Source of the DNA: Marmoricola sp. OAE513
Lineage (GTDB): Bacteria; Actinomycetota; Actinomycetes; Propionibacteriales; Nocardioidaceae
Assembly: GCF_040546585.1 (NCBI RefSeq)
Contig: NZ_JBEPOC010000001.1
Span: 2,108,001-2,172,000 of the forward strand
Reading direction: 5' to 3'
DNA length: 64,000 nt
The notes under the pieces are model-generated. The model saw only the letters and a program-made list of their open reading frames with translations. It was not told the origin of the DNA and ran no database searches. The stretch's first letter is position 1. Each line of letters starts with the position of its first letter. A program made the position numbers and the translations under genes. Shown piece by piece: positions 1-9,926 of the stretch.

Positions 1-67
1 TCAGCGCGAACGGCAAGATCGCGATGTTGAGGATCAGGCCCAGGATGAGCGTGAGCTTGGTGTCCAA
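1..67 (-). CDS. Start of a small hydrophobic protein, cut by the window edge
   Basis: A TTG start at 67 opens 22 codons reading toward the window edge. They encode a basic-hydrophobic N terminus that begins MDTKLTLILGLILN and looks like a membrane segment. A GGAG motif lies about nine bases upstream of the TTG. Only the first residues are visible, so the family cannot be named. The 207 bp between this start and the dipeptidase stop should hold its promoter. Confidence 0.45.
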   Translation of the reverse strand, partial: MDTKLTLILGLILNIAILPFAL

Positions 68-274
68 GGGAAGTCACTCCAACCCTCCGGCGTGCAGGCC
101 GGGTCGTTCGCGCAAGTCAGGTCAGGTACGGCGTCGGGCACAGACTATTGCCCTGCATCACGCGCCGCACGCGAAGCGTGTGTGAGAAACGCTACCTTCG
201 AGTAACTTGGAGTTACACCTTAGGTAACCCTTACTGACCTGCGGTTTCGGTGGGGTTGGACTCGCGCGCGAGGG

Positions 275-2857
275 TCAGGACTTCCTGATCGTCGACACCG
301 TGCCGGCCTTGGTGAACTTCACGGTCACCTTGCCGTTCTTGGTGCAGTACGTGTACTTCGACCCCAGCCGTCGGTGCGGCTGGCCGACGGTCTTGACGAC
401 CTTCCACCAGCTCGCGCCCTTCTTGACCTTGGCCTTGATGAACTTCAGCGAGTGCTTGTGCGAGGGGCTGGTGCACGCGTCGGTCTTGACGCCGTACGCC
501 CGCTCCCATGTCTGCAGGTAGGCCTCGGATCCGCGGTACATGTCCTTGACGATGCTCGGCCCGGCGATCATCTTCAGGTCCTGGAGCCAGTCCGGGTACA
601 TGCCGTAGTGCGCGACGCCGTCCTTGTTGATGTCGTAGGTCCGCTTGCCGCTGACCTGCTTGTAGACCTTCACGCCGCCGAGTCCGGTGAACGGGTACTT
701 CACCGGGTTCTTCACGTCCGCACCGCGAGCCGCACCCTGCGCGCCGAGACCGTTGATGTCCGCGCCGTAGCCGAACCCCCAGTAGGTCTTCGGGTTCACC
801 CAGGTCAGGTGGCGCTTCCACTTCTCGACGAAGCCCTCGCTGTCGCCGGCGTACGGCGTGATGAAGCCCTTCTCGTCGTAGATCCGCGGGTAGGCGTCCG
901 GTGTCGACCACGAGTGGCTGGACACCACGCCGGGGTAGCGCATCGTCTCGACGAGGTCGAGCGACTGCTTGCGGGCCTTGACGCTCATGTGGTCGGGGTC
1001 GAAGAGCATGTTCCGCTTCGCCATGCCCTTGATCGTCTCCGCGCCGAGCTCGGTCAGGCCGAGGGTGTTGCAGTGGTGCTTGGCCGGGTACACCGGGACC
1101 GCCGGCAGCGCGTCGATCACGCTCTGCGGCAGGGCCGCCTTGAGGGCACCGAACAGGGCGTCCTGGTTCGGCAGGATGTCGAGGTTCTGGTCGCGGTCGT
1201 GCACCTCGGGGTCGTTCGGCTTGCAGGTGGTCATCTTCCAGGCCGACCCGGTCTCCAGGATGTTGGCGGCGTTGACCAGGTTGCCGGTGGTGCCCTCGTC
1301 GCCGGCGACGCCCGCGAGCGCGTTGTCGAACTTGTTGACCAGCTCCATCTGGGTGACACCCATCTTGCGCACCTCGGTGAGCTGCTTCTCGATGGAGGCC
1401 TTCGTGCAGGTGGCCTTGCCCAGGTAGCGGTGGCAGCCGAACAGCACCGAGGTCTCGATGCCCATCACCACGGCGAGCTTGCCGGCGTTGACGACCTTGC
1501 GTGCCTGCACCGGGTTGGTGACGATCCGGTACCAGCCTTTGCCGGGACCACCGTGCTGCGCGTCGATGTAGTTCTCCAGCAGGTGCATGTCCTTGGCCTG
1601 CAGCCGGATCGAGGTCATGTCGTCGCAGGAGTTGCGCTTGATCGGGTAGATCGTGCAGAGCTGGTTGTTCTCGACCAGCAGGTTGACCAGAACCCGCTGC
1701 CCGGCCTGCCAGGACCGCTCCATCCACTTGTAGTAGGTGCCCTCGTGGGTGAGCGCGTCCGGCGCCGGCCAGCTCTTGAACGTGGGCCAACCCACCGGGT
1801 CGGAACCGGCCTCGCCGGAGAAGAACGACTCGACGGCACCGCTGGTGACCGCGTTGAGGTTCTCGCAGCCCTTGAGGGCGACCGTGACGCCCCACGGGGA
1901 CCACGGGCGACCGCAGTGCAGCTCGCCACCGAGGAACTCGAAGGCCATGCCGTGGGTGTGCGCGTCGACGGTGCCGCGGGTCTCCTGGATGCCGGTGGTC
2001 CCGGCGGCGGGCTTGCCGTAGACCCCGGTCCCGATCTCCGGGAAGGGCTTGCACCCCGTACGGCGGAACGGCTGGAACTGGGTCCGGTCGTTGGGGGAGT
2101 CGACGAACGTCGCGATCGCGCCCGCAGAAGTGGGAACCTGCAGGTAACCCGAACCGGGGAGGAAGAGCCGGAACGAACCCGGACCGGACTGCGTGACCGT
2201 CCAGTTCACCTTCGGCCCGGGAGCGGTGCCGAAGCGGGCCTGCACCTTCCCGCCGGCGAGGTAGGTGCCGGCCTTGGTGTAGAGCATGTAGTGGCCGAGC
2301 GAGGTCGGCTTGAAGAAGATCGCCGAACCGCCACTCATCTTCGAGGCCGTGAACGTGAGGCCGTTGAGCCAGCGGCCGGTCGTGATCGACTTCAGGCCGT
2401 AGCAGGCGTTGAACAGGTTGTAGCGGTTCGTCGGGATGCTCGGCTGGGCCGGGTCGACCGACACGTTGCGGAGCTTGGGCTCCTTCTGGTTGCGCTGGTC
2501 AGCGGCGGCGCCGATGCTGCGAGCAGCCTGGGCGGGAGTGGTCGGGTCCGAGGAGTCGTTGTCGGTCGTCGGAGCGGAGCGCGAGACGGAGTTCTTGGTC
2601 TTCGGGTCGTTGTCGTCGTGCGCCGGGGCCCCCGGGTCGTGGGAGTGCGTTCCGTCGGCGTTGTAGAGCGTGGTGTCGCCGGCCTTGGCGGCGGCGTTGT
2701 TGGCGGCAGCGGCGGCGTACGCCTTCTTCATGCTGTCGGCGCCGTTACCCGTCGGCCCTCCGGTCCCGTTGTAGATCACGGTGGCCACGACGAGGGCGAC
2801 AGCGACCGCCGCGACGACGGAGAGGCGGACGGCTGCGAGCCGGAAAGTTCCGTGCAT
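275..2857 (-). CDS. Secreted membrane-dipeptidase-like (M19-type) metallohydrolase with beta-trefoil-like N-terminal region
   Basis: The protein has 860 residues from ATG 2857. That start is chosen because it begins directly before a basic-hydrophobic segment (residues about 5-28) that serves as signal or anchor; an AAGGGA lies about 10 bases upstream. A low-complexity linker follows. Residues about 140-270 contain LNGL, FKPT and YLAGG-type segments that suggest a fascin/ricin-like beta-trefoil. The C-terminal half carries a metal-dependent TIM-barrel pattern: DAHTHG near 298, VMGIE near 465, LFDPDHMS near 618, VSSHS near 645 and a GADINGLG loop near 696. These match the order of metal ligands in renal dipeptidase-like M19 enzymes. 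The substrate is unknown; it is probably a dipeptide or amide outside the membrane. The gene is monocistronic. Confidence 0.7.
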   Translation of the reverse strand: MHGTFRLAAVRLSVVAAVAVALVVATVIYNGTGGPTGNGADSMKKAYAAAAANNAAAKAGDTTLYNADGTHSHDPGAPAHDDNDPKTKNSVSRSAPTTDNDSSDPTTPAQAARSIGAAADQRNQKEPKLRNVSVDPAQPSIPTNRYNLFNACYGLKSITTGRWLNGLTFTASKMSGGSAIFFKPTSLGHYMLYTKAGTYLAGGKVQARFGTAPGPKVNWTVTQSGPGSFRLFLPGSGYLQVPTSAGAIATFVDSPNDRTQFQPFRRTGCKPFPEIGTGVYGKPAAGTTGIQETRGTVDAHTHGMAFEFLGGELHCGRPWSPWGVTVALKGCENLNAVTSGAVESFFSGEAGSDPVGWPTFKSWPAPDALTHEGTYYKWMERSWQAGQRVLVNLLVENNQLCTIYPIKRNSCDDMTSIRLQAKDMHLLENYIDAQHGGPGKGWYRIVTNPVQARKVVNAGKLAVVMGIETSVLFGCHRYLGKATCTKASIEKQLTEVRKMGVTQMELVNKFDNALAGVAGDEGTTGNLVNAANILETGSAWKMTTCKPNDPEVHDRDQNLDILPNQDALFGALKAALPQSVIDALPAVPVYPAKHHCNTLGLTELGAETIKGMAKRNMLFDPDHMSVKARKQSLDLVETMRYPGVVSSHSWSTPDAYPRIYDEKGFITPYAGDSEGFVEKWKRHLTWVNPKTYWGFGYGADINGLGAQGAARGADVKNPVKYPFTGLGGVKVYKQVSGKRTYDINKDGVAHYGMYPDWLQDLKMIAGPSIVKDMYRGSEAYLQTWERAYGVKTDACTSPSHKHSLKFIKAKVKKGASWWKVVKTVGQPHRRLGSKYTYCTKNGKVTVKFTKAGTVSTIRKS

Positions 2858-2938
2858 GAGGGTTCTGTCCCTTGATCGGCACCGGGGGAGGAGTACGGGT
2901 CGGTGGCTCAACGAGTGGTGTGCGGCCCGGGTCACGTG

Positions 2939-2956
2939 GCCTACGGATACGTAGGC
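2939..2956. promoter_or_regulatory. Perfect inverted repeat upstream of the secreted hydrolase
   Basis: GCCTACG and CGTAGGC arms of 7 bp flank a GATA spacer, 82 bp upstream of the hydrolase start at 2857. The size and symmetry fit a TetR- or GntR-type operator. No regulator gene is adjacent, so the binding protein is unknown. Confidence 0.4.
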
Positions 2957-3011
2957 TAGGGCTCCACGGGGGCCGGGGGAAGGATGTCCGAGCGCTGGTC
3001 GATCTCGTGGG

Positions 3012-3311
3012 TCAGCGCCCGTGAGGTGACAGCACCCGTCTGGCCAGGCCCAGCGGCGCGGTCACCACGGACAGCAACGGATCGATCTTGTCGACGATCC
3101 GGTCGAGGCGGGCAGCCACCGTGCTGAGCTCGTCGGCCGCTGCGGAGAACCGGTCGAGGGAGTTGTTGAAGCGGTGGAGCGCCTGGTTGAACTCGGCCAG
3201 GGCGAGGCCGAGGTCCTCGGTGGTCTGCCCGATGCTCTCGACGGTCTCGTCCACCGTGAGCAGCGTCCGGGCGCGGGTCCGCAGCTTGCGCCGCTCGTCG
3301 GGGCCGTCCAT
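3012..3311 (-). CDS. Small coiled-coil protein of unknown function
   Basis: This 99-residue protein is not one I recognise by name. Residues about 18-75 form a nearly uninterrupted heptad-like helix (repeats around TTEDLGLALAEFNQALHRF and AADELSTVAARLDRIVDKI). A short apolar stretch (PLLSVVTAPLGLA) and a basic tail follow. The pattern resembles small actinobacterial proteins that pair a coiled coil with a membrane-touching C terminus. It lies 27 bp downstream of the MFS transporter stop on the same strand, so the two genes may be co-transcribed. Confidence 0.6.
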   Translation of the reverse strand: MDGPDERRKLRTRARTLLTVDETVESIGQTTEDLGLALAEFNQALHRFNNSLDRFSAAADELSTVAARLDRIVDKIDPLLSVVTAPLGLARRVLSPHGR

Positions 3312-3338
3312 GGGCTCAGTGTGCCGGACGTGCCGCGG

Positions 3339-4538
3339 TCAGGTCCCGATCTCGGTCTCGTCGCGGGGTACCAGCGGCGCAGCCAGCAGCGGGAAGAGGC
3401 CGGTCAGGCCGAAAGCCAGACCGTAGCCCCACAGCGGGATCAGGAGCCCGATCACCGGAGGCACGGCTGCGGCGGTCAGGTACTGCCCGGTGTTCTGCAA
3501 CCCGAGGGCCCGGCCGGACCAGAACGGGCCAGCGCGCTCGGCGACCGCGGTGAAGGCGAGCCCGTTGTCGGCGACGGTGATCATCGACGCCAGCACGATC
3601 AGCGGGACGGCGACCGCCCAGTCGGCACGGATCGTCACGCCGACCGAGACCATCGTCAGTCCGGCGGCGACGGCGACCCAGCGCAGCGGACGGGTGCGGG
3701 AGCCGACCCGGTCCGAGAGGTTCCCGGCGGCGATGCGTCCGACGGCCCCGAGGACCTGCGCCACGGCGACCAGACCACCGGCGGCGCCGGGGCTCCACTC
3801 ACGGCCGACCTGGAGCCAGACGAGCATGAAGCTCCACACCGTGAACTGCGGGATCACCAGCAGCATCGAGACGGCGTGGATCCGGTTCAGGTAGCTGCTC
3901 CCCCGGTAGGGGTTGGACGCCGCGACGTCGGTCGGTCGCTGCGGACGCGGCGGGTCCAGGACCCAGAGAGCGCAGGCCAGTGCCGTGGCGGCGGCGAAAG
4001 CCGTCGGCAGCACCAGAGCCGCGCCGACGCCGGACTGCGCAGCGACGACCGGTACGGCGACCGCCGCCAGCCCGACCCCGACCGGCTGGGCCATCTGGCG
4101 CACGCCCATCGCCGTGCCGCGGCGGCGAGGGGGGAACCAGCCGACCACGACGCGGCCGCTGGCTGAGGACGTGCCGGCCGCAGCAGCCCCCGCGACCAGG
4201 AGCAGGAGCCCGAGCAGCACCGTCGAGTCGTGCAGAGCGGCTGCCGCACCGAGGGAAGCCGCGGTCAGGCTCAGGCTGGACACGAGGACGAAGCGCTCGC
4301 CGATGGCGTCGACCACGGCGCCCCAAAGGACGAGCGTGAGCATGCTTCCGGCGATCGGCGCAGCGGCGATCCAGCCGGCCTCTCCGAGGCTGAGCCCGCC
4401 GTCGTGGAGCGCGGGGATCAGGAACGCCGGGCCGTTCACTGCCGCCGAGGACGCCGACTGACCCAACGTGGAGAGTGCCAGCATCAGCCAGGGGTGCGGG
4501 CGCGCGGACACCCTGGAACCGTAGATCTGCTGATCCAC
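3339..4538 (-). CDS. MFS transporter
   Basis: The gene encodes a 399-residue permease with about twelve hydrophobic segments. The frame stays open well upstream of 4538, but GTG 4538 gives a normal 12-TM length and avoids running into the divergent beta-helix gene. [10 protein letters not shown]-type segment after TM2 and an [10 protein letters not shown]-type segment after TM8 are the usual MFS cytoplasmic loops. The substrate cannot be told. The gene is divergent from the surface protein starting at 4663, with an inverted repeat in the gap, and the small coiled-coil gene follows it. Confidence 0.75.
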   Translation of the reverse strand: MDQQIYGSRVSARPHPWLMLALSTLGQSASSAAVNGPAFLIPALHDGGLSLGEAGWIAAAPIAGSMLTLVLWGAVVDAIGERFVLVSSLSLTAASLGAAAALHDSTVLLGLLLLVAGAAAAGTSSASGRVVVGWFPPRRRGTAMGVRQMAQPVGVGLAAVAVPVVAAQSGVGAALVLPTAFAAATALACALWVLDPPRPQRPTDVAASNPYRGSSYLNRIHAVSMLLVIPQFTVWSFMLVWLQVGREWSPGAAGGLVAVAQVLGAVGRIAAGNLSDRVGSRTRPLRWVAVAAGLTMVSVGVTIRADWAVAVPLIVLASMITVADNGLAFTAVAERAGPFWSGRALGLQNTGQYLTAAAVPPVIGLLIPLWGYGLAFGLTGLFPLLAAPLVPRDETEIGT

Positions 4539-4551
4539 GGCGTCCAAATCA

Positions 4552-4568
4552 CGAGACGATTTGTCTCG
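4552..4568. promoter_or_regulatory. Inverted repeat in the divergent MFS / beta-helix promoter
   Basis: CGAGAC and GTCTCG are separated by GATTT, 14 bp upstream of the MFS start. It is AT-rich compared with its surroundings and followed by AATAATGG. It looks like an operator for the transporter gene. No regulator is encoded next to it. Confidence 0.4.
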
Positions 4569-4662
4569 AATAATGGATAGAGGGTGCGGGCGCGTGATCC
4601 GTCGATCCGGGTCGCGTCTTGGCCCAGGGCGCTTTCTGTGCCTCGGGATCTTCGGAGGTCGG

Positions 4663-7011
4663 ATGCGGAACTCACGAGCTCTTGCAGCAGCGTGGTTGGT
4701 GGTCGTCAGCGTCGCCGTCATCGGTTCGGACCGGGCGAGCGCGGCAGCCACCCTCCAGGTGTGCCCGAGCGGGTGTGCCTTCACGGCGGTCGCGCCCGCG
4801 GTCGCGGCAGCTGCTCCCGGGGACACGGTCCAGATCGCCGCCGGCACCTACAGCACCTTCGGGGTGGTCCTCGACAAGCCGATCACCATCGTCGGCGCGG
4901 GAGCTGGTCAGACGATCCTCGACGGTGGCGGGGGCAGTGTCGGGTCGACGCCGGGAGTCTTCCGGATCCTCCCCGGCGCCGCGGCCAAGGGCGTCGGCGC
5001 CATCGCCATCTCCGACCTGACGGTGACCAACCCGTCGAAGAACACGACCGCGACGACCTACTTCGGGATCTCCATCGGGATCAAGCAGGTGACGACCGGA
5101 ATCAGCTCGATCACCCTGACCCGGATGGACATCCAGGGCACCGGGGATCCGAGCCGACCCAGCTACGGCGTGTACGCCGACGCCGGCTACTCCGCGACGC
5201 TGGGCGACCGGACGGCGCCGCCGCTGACGATCTCCGACTCCACGATCTCCTCGACCTACTACAACGGCGTCGGCATCGACGGGTACCGCGGCGACGTGAC
5301 CATCGAGCGCAACGTGCTGACCGAGGGCAGCAGCGGCATCTCGGCCGTGGTCTTCCTCAACGAGTACACGCCGAACCAGATCACGAACCGCGTCGTCGTC
5401 CGCGACAACACCAGCAAGGGACGCCTCGTCGCGGTCAAGAACATCGACTACAACGCGGCGCTGGCCGCGATGGGCGGCTACGCCGACGTGACGATCACCG
5501 GCAACACGATCACCGACGTCGGTGCGGGCGACTTCGGCATCCTGGTCTCGACGAACTCCGTGGACGGTGCCGTCGCGACGAGGATCGGATCAGCGGTCGT
5601 CACCGGGAACACGATCAGCGGCACGGGGGCGGCGACCAGCACGGGCATCAGTATCGCGGGAGCCGTGGTGAGCTCCTGGGTCGCGGACAACGTGGTCACG
5701 GCGACCGGGACCGGAATCTCGGTCGTCCCGGTCAAGGGCCAGTACGCCGGCCAGATCTCGATCCTCGGCAACGAGCTCCGCTCGGACGGCACCGGGGTCG
5801 CCGGGATCGCTGTACGCGGTGGCGTCGGCGCGGTGATGGCTATGGGCAACGACCTCGTCGGCTGGCAGACCGGTGTGACGGTGGCGCCTGAGGGGACGGC
5901 TCGGCCGGGGTCGTTCGATCTGCGCGAGAACCGGATCTTCGGCAACGGGGTCGGCCTGGCCAACTCGACGAACGCGGTCGTCTCTGCCGAGGACGACTGG
6001 TGGGGCTGCCAGGACGGACCCAGCGGGACGTCCTCGTACTGCAACGAAGCGATCGGGTCGTTCACTGCTGCGCACTGGATCCGCGTCGCCGTGGCGGCCA
6101 CCGGGAAAACCCTGGACTCCCAGGGCCGGGTCCCGGTCGCGACCTCGGAGTCGGTCCCGGTCACGATCTCGCTGGTTCGTTCCGACGGCGTCACCGACGA
6201 GCCCGTCGGCGCACTTCCGGCCGCGTTCGACGGGTTCCCGGTCGCCTACGACGCGCAGCTCGGGGCCCTGGCCGGCGGGACGACCCTCGGGAGCAGCCAC
6301 AGCGTCACGGCGACGTACGTCGCGCCGGCGGTCGCCGGGGAGGACCTGACGCACGGGGTCGTCGACCGGGAGAACCTGGCACCGACCGTCACGGGCGAAC
6401 CGGTGCCGTTGGTCTTCGTGATCACTGCCGACACCACTCCGGACCCGACGCCGACCCCGACTCCCACGGTGGACCCGACCCCGACGCCGACCCCGACGCT
6501 CGACCCCACCCCGACGCCTACGCCTACGCCGACGCCTACGCCGACGCTCGAGCCCACCCCGACTCCCACGGTGGACCCGACGCCTACGCCGACGCCGACG
6601 GACGAGCCGACACCGACCCCGACCCCGACGCCGACGGACGGGCCGACCCCGACTCCCACGGCGGACCCGACCCCAACGGACGAGCCGACCCCCACGGGCG
6701 AGCCGACCTCGACCACCGACCCGACGCCGACGCTCGAGCCCAGCGCCCAACCCAGCATCACGGCCTCGACGGTCCCGACCGCCGACGCACCCAGCACGTC
6801 GCCGAGCAGCGCTCCGGTGCCCGGGAGCGCGAACCCCGACGACGGTGGCGGTCAGGCCGGTGCCGGTCCGGGATCCGTCCTCCCCGGCACGGGCACAAGC
6901 TTCCCGCTCTGGGTCCCGTTCGCGGGGGTCGGGCTGATCCTGCTCGGCATCATCGTGATGCGGCTCGCGCGCAGCGAGCGGGCCGAAGCGCGGTCAGGCC
7001 GCCATCGGTGA
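4663..7011 (+). CDS. Right-handed beta-helix surface protein with LPGTG sorting signal
   Basis: The protein has 782 residues from ATG 4663, with GGAGG four bases before it. A signal peptide covers residues about 1-27 (ending DRASAA). Residues about 30-480 are parallel beta-helix repeats of the pectate-lyase/NosD type, with recurring ITGNTI, VRDN and ISGTG rungs. A barrel-like domain follows. Then comes a Thr-Pro linker of roughly 120 residues (about 590-710) of TPTPT repeats, the usual wall-spanning spacer. The C terminus has LPGTG, a hydrophobic stretch and a basic tail: a sortase sorting signal. The sortase gene overlaps its 3' end by 18 bp on the other strand and is the obvious partner. 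The ligand is unknown; carbohydrate binding or cleavage is possible, but I see no catalytic residues I can assign. Confidence 0.8.
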   Translation: MRNSRALAAAWLVVVSVAVIGSDRASAAATLQVCPSGCAFTAVAPAVAAAAPGDTVQIAAGTYSTFGVVLDKPITIVGAGAGQTILDGGGGSVGSTPGVFRILPGAAAKGVGAIAISDLTVTNPSKNTTATTYFGISIGIKQVTTGISSITLTRMDIQGTGDPSRPSYGVYADAGYSATLGDRTAPPLTISDSTISSTYYNGVGIDGYRGDVTIERNVLTEGSSGISAVVFLNEYTPNQITNRVVVRDNTSKGRLVAVKNIDYNAALAAMGGYADVTITGNTITDVGAGDFGILVSTNSVDGAVATRIGSAVVTGNTISGTGAATSTGISIAGAVVSSWVADNVVTATGTGISVVPVKGQYAGQISILGNELRSDGTGVAGIAVRGGVGAVMAMGNDLVGWQTGVTVAPEGTARPGSFDLRENRIFGNGVGLANSTNAVVSAEDDWWGCQDGPSGTSSYCNEAIGSFTAAHWIRVAVAATGKTLDSQGRVPVATSESVPVTISLVRSDGVTDEPVGALPAAFDGFPVAYDAQLGALAGGTTLGSSHSVTATYVAPAVAGEDLTHGVVDRENLAPTVTGEPVPLVFVITADTTPDPTPTPTPTVDPTPTPTPTLDPTPTPTPTPTPTPTLEPTPTPTVDPTPTPTPTDEPTPTPTPTPTDGPTPTPTADPTPTDEPTPTGEPTSTTDPTPTLEPSAQPSITASTVPTADAPSTSPSSAPVPGSANPDDGGGQAGAGPGSVLPGTGTSFPLWVPFAGVGLILLGIIVMRLARSERAEARSGRHR

Positions 7012-7680
7012 GGCGAACCAGATGGTCCGGTGCACCCAGTTGCCCGGACCGATCCTCGGCGGCGAGCAGACGATCAGTGCGAGCTGCGGCGGACCGTCCT
7101 GCTGGTAGTACTCCGCGGAGCCGTCGGCAGCCTTGATGACGATCTTCTTGGTGACCCGGTAGCAGAGCTCGGCATGCTTGCCGCCGAGCACGATCTTGTC
7201 CCCGACCTTGAGGTGCTCCATCAGTCGGTTGCCCAGGGCGGAGCCGTCGGGCCAGGTGTGGGCGTTGAGAAGGACGTTGCCCTTCGCGCTGCCCGGGAGC
7301 GCCCCCGCCGGCTTGAGGGTGTCGCTGAAGTTCGTCGCCTGGGCCGGGTCGTCCCAGCCGTACTGGGTCTTGCCGGCCGAGCTGAGCGAGGGAGCACGCG
7401 GAACGTTGTTGCCGTCGCGTCCGAGGGCCAGCACCTGCGAGTTCTTGCCGACTCCGCTCACGGTGATCCGAGTCGGGCGGAACGGCTTGTCCGCCTGGTT
7501 CCCGCACTCCGAGGACTTCAGCACCGTCCCGGGCAAGACGGCCTGGGCAGGCGGAGGCTTCGCAGCGGGCGACTTGCGCTCGCCCTGGGGCCAGAAGGTC
7601 CAGACGAGGGCGATCGTCGTCGCCACCACGAGAACGACCAGGGCAGCACGCCGCTGGTTGCTCACGGTGGTCGTCGTCAT
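6994..7680 (-). CDS. Sortase (class F-like transpeptidase)
   Basis: The protein has 228 residues from ATG 7680. An N-terminal membrane anchor covers residues about 10-30, and a short Pro/Lys linker leads to the catalytic domain. A sortase triad can be placed: His141 in NAHTW, Cys205 in LIVCS and Arg218 in HRTIW. The [10 protein letters not shown] and LALGRDG segments near the start of the domain resemble class F sortases. Its role would be to cleave LPxTG-type signals and attach proteins to the cell wall. It converges on the beta-helix protein gene with an 18-bp overlap, and that gene ends in LPGTG. The giant protein at 17.9-32.3 kb (LPATG) could be another substrate. The class assignment is less certain than the family. 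Confidence 0.75.
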   Translation of the reverse strand: MTTTTVSNQRRAALVVLVVATTIALVWTFWPQGERKSPAAKPPPAQAVLPGTVLKSSECGNQADKPFRPTRITVSGVGKNSQVLALGRDGNNVPRAPSLSSAGKTQYGWDDPAQATNFSDTLKPAGALPGSAKGNVLLNAHTWPDGSALGNRLMEHLKVGDKIVLGGKHAELCYRVTKKIVIKAADGSAEYYQQDGPPQLALIVCSPPRIGPGNWVHRTIWFASPMAA

Positions 7681-7715
7681 GGGTCCAGCGTAAGAGGTCG
7701 CCCAGGGGATCGGTG

Positions 7716-8339
7716 TCAGATCCAGGAACCGCGGTGGACCACCTCGGTCTGCGGCTTCCGCGCGCGGCGCGTGGGCGAGCCCGTACGCGCTTCGCCGGCA
7801 GGGTGGCCCAGGGTGATCACGCCGATCGGCTCGAACTCCTCGGCGATCGAGAACTCCCGGCGGACGGCCTCCAGCTTCGGGACCGGGATCCCGGAGAAGC
7901 AGCCACCGAGGCCGGCGTCGACGGCGGTCTGCAGGATCAGCAGGGACGCCATCGCGGCGTCCATGTGCCAGTACGGCACCGACCACGGTGCTTCACCCTC
8001 GACCACTGCGAGACGGGCGGACGACGCCTTGTCGACCTCGGCGTACCGGGTCAGGTAGGCGGCTCGGCTCGAGCACGGCACGATGACCACCGGCGCCCGC
8101 ATCATCCCGCGCAACCAGGCGTCAGGGGCGGCGAGTGCTTCAGGGCCGGCTGTGGTCGCCCACCAGCGGCGCACGTCCTCGGGGGTGTCGAGGACGAGGA
8201 ACCCCCAGCCCTGGGTGAAGCCTGCGTTCGGTGCCCGGGTGGCGTTGCGAAGTGCGCGATCCACCAGGGCCGGGTCGACCGGCACGTCGGTGTAGTCGCG
8301 GACCATCTGGCGGCGGTCGACGACCTGCTGGAACTCCAC
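7716..8339 (-). CDS. Nitroreductase family protein
   Basis: This is a 207-residue flavin-dependent reductase of the nitroreductase fold. The N terminus MEFQQVVDRRQMVRDYTD matches the family's RRSxRxF/Y-type FMN-phosphate motif. RAPNAGFTQGWGFLVLD is the usual SPS-like substrate loop, and the C-terminal half has the GLGGCFSG and GVITLGHP motifs. It would reduce nitro groups or quinone-like acceptors using NAD(P)H; the physiological substrate is unknown. It lies 35 bp upstream of the sortase start on the same strand, without an obvious functional link. Confidence 0.8.
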   Translation of the reverse strand: MEFQQVVDRRQMVRDYTDVPVDPALVDRALRNATRAPNAGFTQGWGFLVLDTPEDVRRWWATTAGPEALAAPDAWLRGMMRAPVVIVPCSSRAAYLTRYAEVDKASSARLAVVEGEAPWSVPYWHMDAAMASLLILQTAVDAGLGGCFSGIPVPKLEAVRREFSIAEEFEPIGVITLGHPAGEARTGSPTRRARKPQTEVVHRGSWI

Positions 8340-8444
8340 ACGTGGAGGGTAGCGACGGGCGATGGTCTACACCGGCCGCACCGGCGCGGGACCATAGTTT
8401 CGTCACTACTGACATAGCGCCTCTGCGCTGTTACGTTCGCGGAC

Positions 8445-9920
8445 ATGGCTCACAAAGGTGTGACGGTCGGGTTCGCTCGTAGCGCGGTCGCGGCGGCGCT
8501 GGTCGCCGTCGTCCTCGCGATCCTCGCCGGCTGCGGAGGCAGCACGGTGGACGCGAAGACGGCAGCCCGGGCCCAGTCGGTGAACAATCCCGGTCAGGGT
8601 GGGCAGGGCGGCGACGCCGTCGTCCCGGGAGCCGATCCGACGGCACCGAACGGCAACCCGATCGCCCCGGGTGCGGACCCGACCAGCCCGGGCGAGCAGC
8701 CGACGAACTCCAGCGGAGACCCCGTGCCTCCGGGGCAGAACCCTGCGCCCGGGCCGGGCCAGCAGCCGCCTCCGGGAATCAAGGGAGTCTCTTGTGCCGG
8801 CTTCAAGAACGGGCCCGGCATGACCAACAGCGTCGTGAAGATCGGCAACTCCTCCGACATCAGCGGGCCGGTGCCCGGACTCTTCACCGCAGCCCAGCAG
8901 GCGACCCGCGCGTACGTCGCGTACTTCAACGCCTCGGGGGGCAACATCTGCGGCCGCAAGCTGCAGCTCGACCTCTACGACAGCCGCACCGACGGCGGTG
9001 GCGACCAGCAGGGCTACACCAAGGGCTGCGACAACGACTTCGCCATGGTCGGGTCCATGTCGTCCTTCGACTCCGGCGGCGCCAAGACCGCGGAGGGCTG
9101 CGGGATCCCGGACATCCGGGCGATCGCGACCACCGTCGAGCGCGGCAACTGCAAGACCTGCTTCGGGGCGCAACCTGCCGGACCGGACGCGTTCCAGAAC
9201 GCGGTCCCAGACTTCATCATCCGGCGCACCGGCGGCAAGGGAGGCGGGATGCTGTACATCAACATCGGCGCCGCAGCCTCGAACGGCCAGAGCCAGGCCA
9301 AGCACGAGGCCAAGCGCGGCATCAAGTTCGCCACCGTCAAGGGCATCGACGTTGCCGAGTTCAACTACTCGCCGTACGTGCAGCAGATGAAGTCGGCCGG
9401 GGTGCAGTCGGTGCAGTTCATCGCCGCGTCGCCCCAGTTCGCCAAGCTGGCCCAGGCGTTCGTCCAGAACAACTTCAAGCCGAAGGTGTTCCTGCTCGAC
9501 CCGTCGGCGTACAACGACGAGTACCCGAAGCTCGCCGGCGACGCCGCGAAGGGCACCTACGTCTTCCTGAACTTCACCCCGTTCGAGGAGGCGGCCTCCA
9601 ACCCGGAGATCAAGCTCTACATCCAGTACCTGCAGCAGGTCGCTCCCGGAGCAAAGCCGACCTTCTTCGGCCTGTTCGCCTGGTCGTCCGCCCGCCTCTT
9701 CGCCGAGCAGGCCACCAAGCTGGGCGGCAAGCTGAGCCGCGCCTCGTTGATCGCCGCGATGAGAAAGGTCGACAACTGGACCTCGAACGGGATGCACGCC
9801 CCTATGCACGTCGGTTCGAAGAAGATCTCTGACTGCTGGCGCTTCATCCAGTGGAGCGGCAGCGCGTGGAAGCCGGTCGAGGGCCGGAAGTACCAGTGCC
9901 GGGGCCTCACCACCGGCTGA
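8445..9920 (+). CDS. Periplasmic-binding-protein-like lipoprotein (branched-chain amino acid ABC type), orphan
   Basis: The protein has 491 residues. A lipoprotein signal peptide ends in LAILAGC (lipidated Cys about residue 29). A Gly/Pro/Asn-rich linker of roughly 70 residues follows (GADPTAPNGNP repeats). From about residue 115 there is a type I periplasmic-binding fold of the LivJ/Peripla_BP_6 kind (KIGNSSDISGPVPG, YFNASGGNICGRKLQLDLYD). Several extra cysteines suggest disulfides in the exported domain. There are no permease or ATPase genes nearby, so it is either served in trans or acts as a ligand sensor. It converges with the next lipoprotein gene, with six bases between stops. Confidence 0.8.
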   Translation: MAHKGVTVGFARSAVAAALVAVVLAILAGCGGSTVDAKTAARAQSVNNPGQGGQGGDAVVPGADPTAPNGNPIAPGADPTSPGEQPTNSSGDPVPPGQNPAPGPGQQPPPGIKGVSCAGFKNGPGMTNSVVKIGNSSDISGPVPGLFTAAQQATRAYVAYFNASGGNICGRKLQLDLYDSRTDGGGDQQGYTKGCDNDFAMVGSMSSFDSGGAKTAEGCGIPDIRAIATTVERGNCKTCFGAQPAGPDAFQNAVPDFIIRRTGGKGGGMLYINIGAAASNGQSQAKHEAKRGIKFATVKGIDVAEFNYSPYVQQMKSAGVQSVQFIAASPQFAKLAQAFVQNNFKPKVFLLDPSAYNDEYPKLAGDAAKGTYVFLNFTPFEEAASNPEIKLYIQYLQQVAPGAKPTFFGLFAWSSARLFAEQATKLGGKLSRASLIAAMRKVDNWTSNGMHAPMHVGSKKISDCWRFIQWSGSAWKPVEGRKYQCRGLTTG

Positions 9921-9926
9921 CCGGCG

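Noticed and set aside
374-2875. Open frame of 833 codons on the plus strand opposite the secreted hydrolase
   Set aside because: High GC opens the opposite frame. The translation is rich in Arg, Val, Leu and Gly with no family motif, while the minus strand has clear domains.
6430-6790. Simple-sequence repeat of TPT codons as a mobile or unstable element
   Set aside because: It is a normal wall-spanning linker in a sortase substrate; codons vary enough to be ordinary coding sequence.
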